Of a stretch of DNA of 64,000 bases, positions 58,061-64,000 are shown in pieces; within the stretch, counting starts at the first letter, position 1, and each line of letters opens with the position of its first letter. The notes under the pieces were generated by a model. It was not told where the DNA came from. It did not search any database and was given only the letters and a program-made list of their open reading frames with translations. This DNA is from Phaeotremella fagi (Eukaryota; Basidiomycota; Tremellomycetes; Tremellales; Phaeotremellaceae): the NCBI GenBank assembly GCA_001599715.1, contig BCHU01000012.1:186001-250000 (forward strand), in the 5' to 3' direction. Made by a program: the position numbers and the translations under genes.

Positions 58061-58446
58061 AATGTGCATGCATTGTTGATGTTTGGGTGTTGATACGTAC
58101 ATACGTACATACGTGCGAGTAAGAGAGTAGAGATATTTGATTTGATATAACGGAATTGATGTTGATGTTTTTGTTGACCAGCCTTCTTGAGTACGGCGCC
58201 ACTTGAAATCGTCATAGTAGTACACAGTAGTACATAGTAAAAGCTGAAACAACAACAAAGGAGTCACTGAACTTAACCTACGCAGTGACAAACTGCACAG
58301 CTCGTATTTATTAGATCTTATCTTCAATCCATACATCTTTATTGTCAAAGTATAAAGTATAACAACAAGGGCAAGAGTGTCCTACAACCCACTTGGAACA
58401 AGAACAAGAAAAAGAATAAGAATACTTTGTTATCATACTAACGCAA

Positions 58447-59570
58447 ATGCTCGGTGGTACACCCAGATGCGAAACCTGTGGTAAAGCAGTTTATCATGCT
58501 GAACAGGTGAGTCAGCTACCTTGGGTCTCTATCAGAAGCATAAGCTGACAACAATTTGAATCAACAGGTAATGGGACCAGCACGTAAGGTATGTCACCGT
58601 CGAAATTCTCGATCAACAATTCATTCATTTCTCCTTGGAAAAATCACAATTAAAAACTGAATTACGTCGCTAGATCTACCATAAACCATGTCTTAAATGT
58701 ATGCAATGTCAGAAAAGATTGGATCCGGGTGCGTTGGTCCAGCATGATGATCAGGTATGTTTCTTCACCGAAGCTTTAGAAGTGCGGTCACTGATACGGG
58801 GTACAGCCTTATTGTTCAAGATGTCATACACAGTTGTTTGGGACGAAACGTTAGTTGGAGTGTAAAACAGGTTGGGTTATCCATCAACTGACACCTCCCA
58901 GTACTTCGTCATAACAATCTAGCTCCGACTCCAACCTCAGCCCCTTCCTCTCCATCACCCAACACCCCCAAATCACCTCCAACAACCTCCAGACCCTTAC
59001 CCCCAACCCCAATCCGTCATTCCATAACCACCTCCCCACGTCCCAAAGAAGAATTCTACACCCCACCAAGGCTAGGCATAGATCCACCTTCATCAACCAC
59101 CACAACTTATACTTCACCAATAACACGCAACGACGACCCGGACACTGAAATCACCCGACCTAATTTCAGACAGGATCGACCTATTTCTATACCGTTTGCT
59201 GGTGGGGTTCAGGCTTTAGATGAAAGGGGTTTATTGAGACGGGGGGATAGTCCTCGGTCTAAAGTTGGGGAGAGGGTTGAGATGGATGATAGATGTTTTG
59301 GATGTGAGAAAAGGGTTTATGCGGCTGAACAGTTGTTTGCTATTGGTCATAAGTGGGTGGTTTTCTTTTTCTTGTTTTAATGATGATATCATTTTACTTG
59401 TTATGAGTATGTCACTGATTGGGTTTAGATGGCATAGAGGTTGTTTACGTTGTATCTCTTGTAAGAATACGCTGGATCCTGGGAAGGTTTCGGATAGGGA
59501 CGGTCAACCCTGGTGTAAACATTGTTATGCGAGGGAACACGGTCCAAGTGGAATAATGAATAACAGATAG
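58447..59570 (+). CDS. Two-LIM-domain protein (cysteine-rich/CRP-like)
   Basis: Zinc-binding adaptor. Exons include a 21-nt one (58568-58588, VMGPARK). LIM1: CETCGKAVYHAEQ, HKPCLKCMQCQKRLDPG, PYCSRCHTQLFGTK. A Pro/Ser/Thr-rich linker of about 110 residues follows. LIM2: CFGCEKRVYAAEQLFAIGHKWHRGC, LRCISCKNTLDPG, PWCKHCYAREHGPSG. All eight zinc ligands are present in both. LIM1 joins the linker by a donor after FGTK (GTTAGT) that removes an in-frame stop. Such proteins in fungi act at actin or in cell-wall/morphogenesis signalling, but the role here is unknown. Confidence 0.88.
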
Positions 59571-59721
59571 ATGGGAGGTGTTTGGAGAAGAGATTCAGAG
59601 TACAGAACTGTTGGTCGTGTTTGTAGTTGATAGAGTCGGAGTTGTAGAAGTAGATTGAATAGTATTACATACAATGCAAGTAAAATTTACACCAACACCA
59701 GACAATTCAACTCTGAAATCC

Positions 59722-60170
59722 CTATTCCTTCAATGCAGATAACTTCTCCCCCTCATTTTCACCATTATCCAAATTCTTCAATCTAACCAAATTGCGTTTC
59801 TTGACTAGCAACCTAACAGTCCGTTCCTGTTCGATTTCCGAAAGTTCATGCCAATTCGAAATCCTTGATATCGTCTAGAGTTATATATATAATCAAATCA
59901 GCACAACCCTCCAATCAACTATTTAGACAAGGAGAAAGAACCTACACCATCAGTGTTAATAATCATTGGACCCAGTTTATCAAGTTTTATAGGGACGTTA
60001 TCGCCTATATCTAATTTCTTTGGTGGTTCCTCGTCTACTGCATTTGGGTTGAGGTTTGGTGGATTGGTAGGTGGGGCTTCTATCGAAAGTGGGATCTTTG
60101 GTTGGGCGGGTTCGGATGTTGGTTCAGAAGGTGGAGTTTCTAGTTCTGGTTGATCTAGTGGGGAATGCAT
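59722..60170 (-). CDS. Small conserved fungal protein (NWHEL motif family)
   Basis: Two exons; about 127 residues from ATG 60170. The N-terminal half is Pro-rich (ETPPSEPTSEPAQPKIPLS). The conserved part is KLGPMIINTDG, intron, TISRISNWHELSEIEQERT with VRLLVKKRNL at its end. This pattern (NTDG, then R-x-x-NW-E-L/M, E-x-E-x-T and a basic helix) is widespread in uncharacterised fungal proteins. The function is unknown; a short helical domain with a basic end suggests a protein or nucleic-acid partner. The splice is supported by a canonical GTAGGT donor and TCTAG acceptor. Confidence 0.75.
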
Positions 60171-61549
60171 TTTTGGATGGATGTTGGATGGAAATGAAGA
60201 TTGTGATTGTATGATGTTATTGATTTTGGTTTGGCACTGATTGAAGTGGCAAATTTACGTTCTGCTGGAATCCAGGCTGGACAACCTGGGTAGAATTGGT
60301 AATGTAGAGAGAAACAATTGTGTAGTAAGTCTTGTTTGTGCATGGGGATAAGGAGACTAGAGAAGCATCTGACTCAAAGGATGTTTGTAGGGAGCATTGT
60401 ATGGTCTTCCGGTGTTGGTGCAAGGTATCACATCTACTCCTTCTTACTTTTCACTTGAAACTTCCACATTCAAGTTCTTATTTCTTAACATCTGCCTCTT
60501 AAAGAGAAAGGTATTTATTCCTTCGTTTTATTGGTACAGTTTTCAGAACCAATCCCCACAATCACTCAAAACCACACACATCGCTTGTCCAAGCGGGTTG
60601 CCTGTCTCTAAAGCAAGTCATCCGTACAATTTGTCCGAATGGCGAGAATACCGGATCTTTCGAAAAACTGCAAACTACTAATGACTACCAATCAATCTTG
60701 ACAACACTAGACATCCCAAATCGATTCTTACGCACTGAAATCCATTACTGACTTCTGATATATTCTTGTGCAAACCATCGTTCTCAGCATCTACTTCACC
60801 ATAGCCAGCCAATTACTGGACTTGCCTCCGCGAAATTATAACTCACCTAACCCAGAGTTATTTTCTCTATCATCAGGTCGACTTGAACCATTCACTAGCA
60901 ATGTATCGAGATGTAAACGAGAGATTTTTATGCAAAAAGTTGAGATATGGGAGTGACGGAAGCTGATTTTGCACAGCAGGGCACGATCCAAGAATTGGTG
61001 GTCTTGTCATTCCTAGTACTGGAGGAGGCTCATCAGACCATCTTCCGAGTCTGTTCCATCTGCTGCTGTGTTACATGTAGCACAAAACATGTTTTATATG
61101 AGTTACTGATGAGTGCTCAAGGCAAATCCAACCGATTTCATTGGGTACGAAATTGCCACATTACACATTGAACGAAGCCACCGAATCCGGCAGTAGACCT
61201 ACAGTACAGTAATTGTCAACAACAATAAATAACCTTGTTTTTGATCTTCAATTCTATTACTTTATTACGACTACAAAGTATATAACACGTCAAACAGACA
61301 GAGAGGACAGACGATCACCACGACTGTGGACAATATCAGCAACGTACTCGACTTCCTTGGATCTACGTCGACCTCCATCTTTTCTTCTGGTCTAAGCTTC
61401 TGTTCCGGTATATTGGTCCGAGTCACGAGTCTATCTCGTCAGCATCTCATCGCATCTCATCGCATTTCTTGAATTCATATCAATCATCATATACCAGAGG
61501 ATAGATGGTGTCACTGTAAACGTGCAGTAACATAAACTTATACCCAAAA
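60171..61549. other. Intergenic region, promoter of the hydrolase gene
   Basis: About 1.4 kb without a convincing gene. Short open frames (60397-60681 plus, 60768-60956 plus, 60947-61171 plus) lack motifs and coherent splice partners. GCATCTCATC direct repeats occur at about 61440-61460 close to the hydrolase start. Confidence 0.4.
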
Positions 61550-63957
61550 ATGTCCACCGCCACCCTTCAAAAACCAGAACTAGATCCTAATCCACTTCAA
61601 GTCAAAAATCTCCTGGCGTCATATACGACCTCTCATCCTTTAAGATCGCCATCACCTCTACCACCTTCTTCAAGAGTCAACCCAAAACTAAGACAGAGAT
61701 TACCACCTCCAACTTCGTCTTCCCCGTTACTATGGACTTTATCAGATTGGATGTTGTTCTGGAGATTCGCTACTGCCAAGGGTATACATGTTGTTTGGAG
61801 CTTGGTCAAACATATCTTGGTTGGACCTCAGAGAAAGAGTTGGGGGTATCGGATGACTTTTGTATGTCCAATATAATTGAGTTTTACTGATTAGCAGATC
61901 ACCTCGGTTATGCGTAATGTCGCTGATCACTCTTCACTCGCTGATATAGCTCTCATAAGGAGGTTGATCTCTTTACACGTTCTAGTCCCACTTCCATCCG
62001 ACGCAGTAGTGACTCCAATAACATTCACCGTCCCCAAAAGAATGTCCAAAGATTTAGCCAGAGGATTTCTAAGAGAATTAGATTCATTAGAAACTGGAAA
62101 CAGAGAATTGAGTGGTGAATGGGTAGTAGGAACCGACGTCTGGAAGAGATTGAAAGCGGAAAGAAGAGCTCGACATGATGCTGCCAGACGACGTCGTAGG
62201 ATATCGACTGAACTCGGGAGTGAGGAGAAGAATGGGGAATCGAGTTATGGGAGTTTTCATCGGAGATCTTTAGGGAGGGACAGTCCCGACACTGATGAGG
62301 ATTCTTTGGCGTCGATGAAGAAAGGTGTTGGGGAGAGAGTCATCTATTACGTCCATGGTGGTGCGTACTATGTGGGGAACGCTGCCACCCATCGATTGAT
62401 CACGATTGGCGTCAGTAAGGCATGTAATGCCAGGGTGTTTGGTGAGTGATTATATTGTGCCAGCACTGACGCCACGTAGCTATCACATATCGACTTGCAC
62501 CTGAACACGCCTTCCCTCTACCCCTGCACGACGTCTTGGCTGGATATCTAAGACTACTGGCACCCCCTCTATCAATACCGCCCGAAAACATTATTATAGC
62601 AGGCGATTCTGCTGGTGGCGGATTGAGTTTAGCTTTGTGTATGTATTTGAGGGATGAGGGGTATCAACTACCTGCTGGATTGGTTTTGATAAGTCCTTGG
62701 GTGGATTTGACGATGAGTTGTGGAAGTTGGGAAGAAAACGCCGACAGTGATGTAGTTCCTAGACCCGAGGCTGATGGTGAGTCGTGAAGCTATTCAGAAT
62801 TAACGTCAGATCACCTTAATCCCGTTGGCTGTTATCTTGGACCAAAAGGGATCGCAACATATCTAACTCATCCATATGCTTCACCACTATTCGGGGATCT
62901 AAGTGGTTTACCACCTATGCTGATCCAATCAGGGGATTCTGAAGTCCTTCGAGACGAGGTGACTCTACTAGCTCATAAAGCTACATTAGCAGGTGTCAAC
63001 GTCACACACGAATTGTACGAAGATATGGTCCATGTCTTCCAGATGTTCACATTCCTACCTGCAGCCCAAGCAGCTATCAACTCGGTCGGTCGATGGGTTA
63101 GAGTCACCTTACCCAAGATCGAAGAAAGTCTATCCACTAAGGACGATGAGAAACTTGGTCTCATTCTGGGTGATGGCGTTTCCGATGAATCTGTTGATTC
63201 TGGTGAATCGAGATTCGTCAATTCAGACGCTCTAGAGATGTACAACGGTGTATTGAGTCCTGAAACGACTATCCATCCTAATGAGATGGAAGCTGTTATC
63301 AACAGAGCTAGACAGAGGTCGTCGACTCTTCAGAATGTTAGAAATGTTGACCAAGAGGAACCTACGATCGATTTGGATTCTTTGCCAACAGGATCGGGAG
63401 CATCGACACCGACTCAATCTTATCACAGACCATCAATCAGTTTAGATACCGCCTCCAATTCTGTCAATTCAAGTGCGATCTCATTAAACCAAAACGAGGG
63501 AGAAAGGAAATTATCTACTCGACCTTCGGTACCTAAACTCCGTCGAGCTTTAACTTCATTCACCTCAGTTCCAGAACCAACTTCACCACCGAGTGTCCGA
63601 AGAAGAAGACCAACGTTAGGTTCAGCATCATTACACGCCTCACCGTCTTTCAACATAATGTCCCCACCACGTGATAACGTTTCGATCTCACCTTCGAACA
63701 GTATACGTCGTCGACGAGGTCCATCCATAACTCTAGGTCTCGGTTTATCTGGTACATCTTCGTCTATGGGGACGAACGAAAGACAGATACCGAGTACGAG
63801 AGCTCGATCGAGTAGTCATTCTGATATTTTCCATCTTGTTGAGGGGTATGTCGAAGGTGGTGCAGCTAACGAGACGGTGGTTTACGCCCCTGGAGGAGAG
63901 GTTAGGAGTGTTGGAGTTTTGGGTGAAGAGCAGGAGGAGGAGGATGTTTTTGGTTAA
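61550..63957 (+). CDS. Alpha/beta hydrolase of the hormone-sensitive lipase family (esterase)
   Basis: Four exons (61550-61861, 61898-62441, 62480-62776, 62810-63957), 766 residues. A Pro/Ser-rich N-terminus is followed by a hydrophobic segment (TLSDWMLFWRFATAKGIHVVW) that may attach it to membrane. The esterase core has oxyanion-hole YYVHGGAYYVG, AITYRLAPEHAFPLP, nucleophile in IIAGDSAGGGLSLAL, acid in SGDSEVLRDE and His in EDMVHVFQMF. A charged, Arg-rich insertion (RRARHDAARRRRRIS) precedes the core. The C-terminal about 270 residues are Ser/Arg-rich and disordered, with many SP sites, as in regulated fungal lipases. Related fungal proteins act as sterol or xenobiotic ester hydrolases; substrate unknown. 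Confidence 0.9.
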
Positions 63958-64000
63958 TGGGAGGAGGGAGCTGTTGTAATTTTCTTGCATTAGGTTGTGT

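Noticed and set aside
60585..60665. tRNA-Leu/Ser-like GTCCAAGCGGG and GTCCGAATGGC strings
   Set aside because: Stems do not pair and no T-arm follows; chance similarity.

Overview
The window is eukaryotic nuclear DNA from a basidiomycete yeast-like fungus, most likely order Tremellales (Kwoniella/Cryptococcus type). This rests on dense short introns (about 40-70 nt, GTAAGT/GTATGT donors, several per gene), compact genes on both strands, a Zn(II)2Cys6 regulator, complex I and Mph1/FANCM genes with fungal architecture, and Ser/Pro-rich tails. Species cannot be fixed from the sequence alone. All gene models were spliced by hand from six-frame translations, frame continuity and family motifs, so small errors at exon edges are possible.

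Layout. 1-2309 (-): 5' part of the kinetochore scaffold KNL1/Spc105. 2561-3261 (+): Siw14/Oca-like phosphatase with a lost active site. 3495-9814: a probable D-galacturonate (pectin sugar acid) catabolic cluster made of a Zn2Cys6 regulator (-), L-galactonate dehydratase (+) and a DHDPS-family 2-keto-3-deoxy-L-galactonate aldolase (-). Zn2Cys6-type palindromes lie in both promoters. 10162-10830 (-): orphan acidic protein. 10831-15324: gene-poor, repeat-relic DNA plus the leader of a Tcp11/SOK1-family gene (15325-18216, +). 18691-21706 (-): a fusion of a gamma-glutamyl cyclotransferase-like domain with a class V PLP enzyme. 22305-24978 (+): a trypsin-like protease-fold protein followed by a truncated tandem paralogue. 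25375-26195 (-): SDR-type reductase. 26653-31274 (+): Mph1/FANCM helicase. 31536-32335 (-): Lys-rich protein.

32950-37021 (+): ADP1-like ABCG transporter with an EGF-like ectodomain. 37312-39813 (+): MFS transporter. 39906-41481 (-): FAD monooxygenase. 41482-44156: gene-poor. 44157-45563 (+): Ran1/Vhs1-type kinase. 45564-48032: gene-poor. 48033-49763 (+): Ser/Pro-rich orphan. 49937-50658 (-): NDUFS4 of complex I. 50966-52944 (-): secreted histidine acid phosphatase. 53493-55940 (-): Tah18/NDOR1 diflavin reductase. 56047-58060 (+): ARMT1/DUF89 phosphatase with 6-nt and 9-nt microexons. 58447-59570 (+): two-LIM protein. 59722-60170 (-): small conserved fungal protein. 61550-63957 (+): HSL-family alpha/beta hydrolase.

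The only functional cluster with a clear pathway logic is 3495-9873. The rest is mostly housekeeping genes interleaved with lineage-specific ones. No virus, toxin, CRISPR, rRNA or intact tRNA was recognised.
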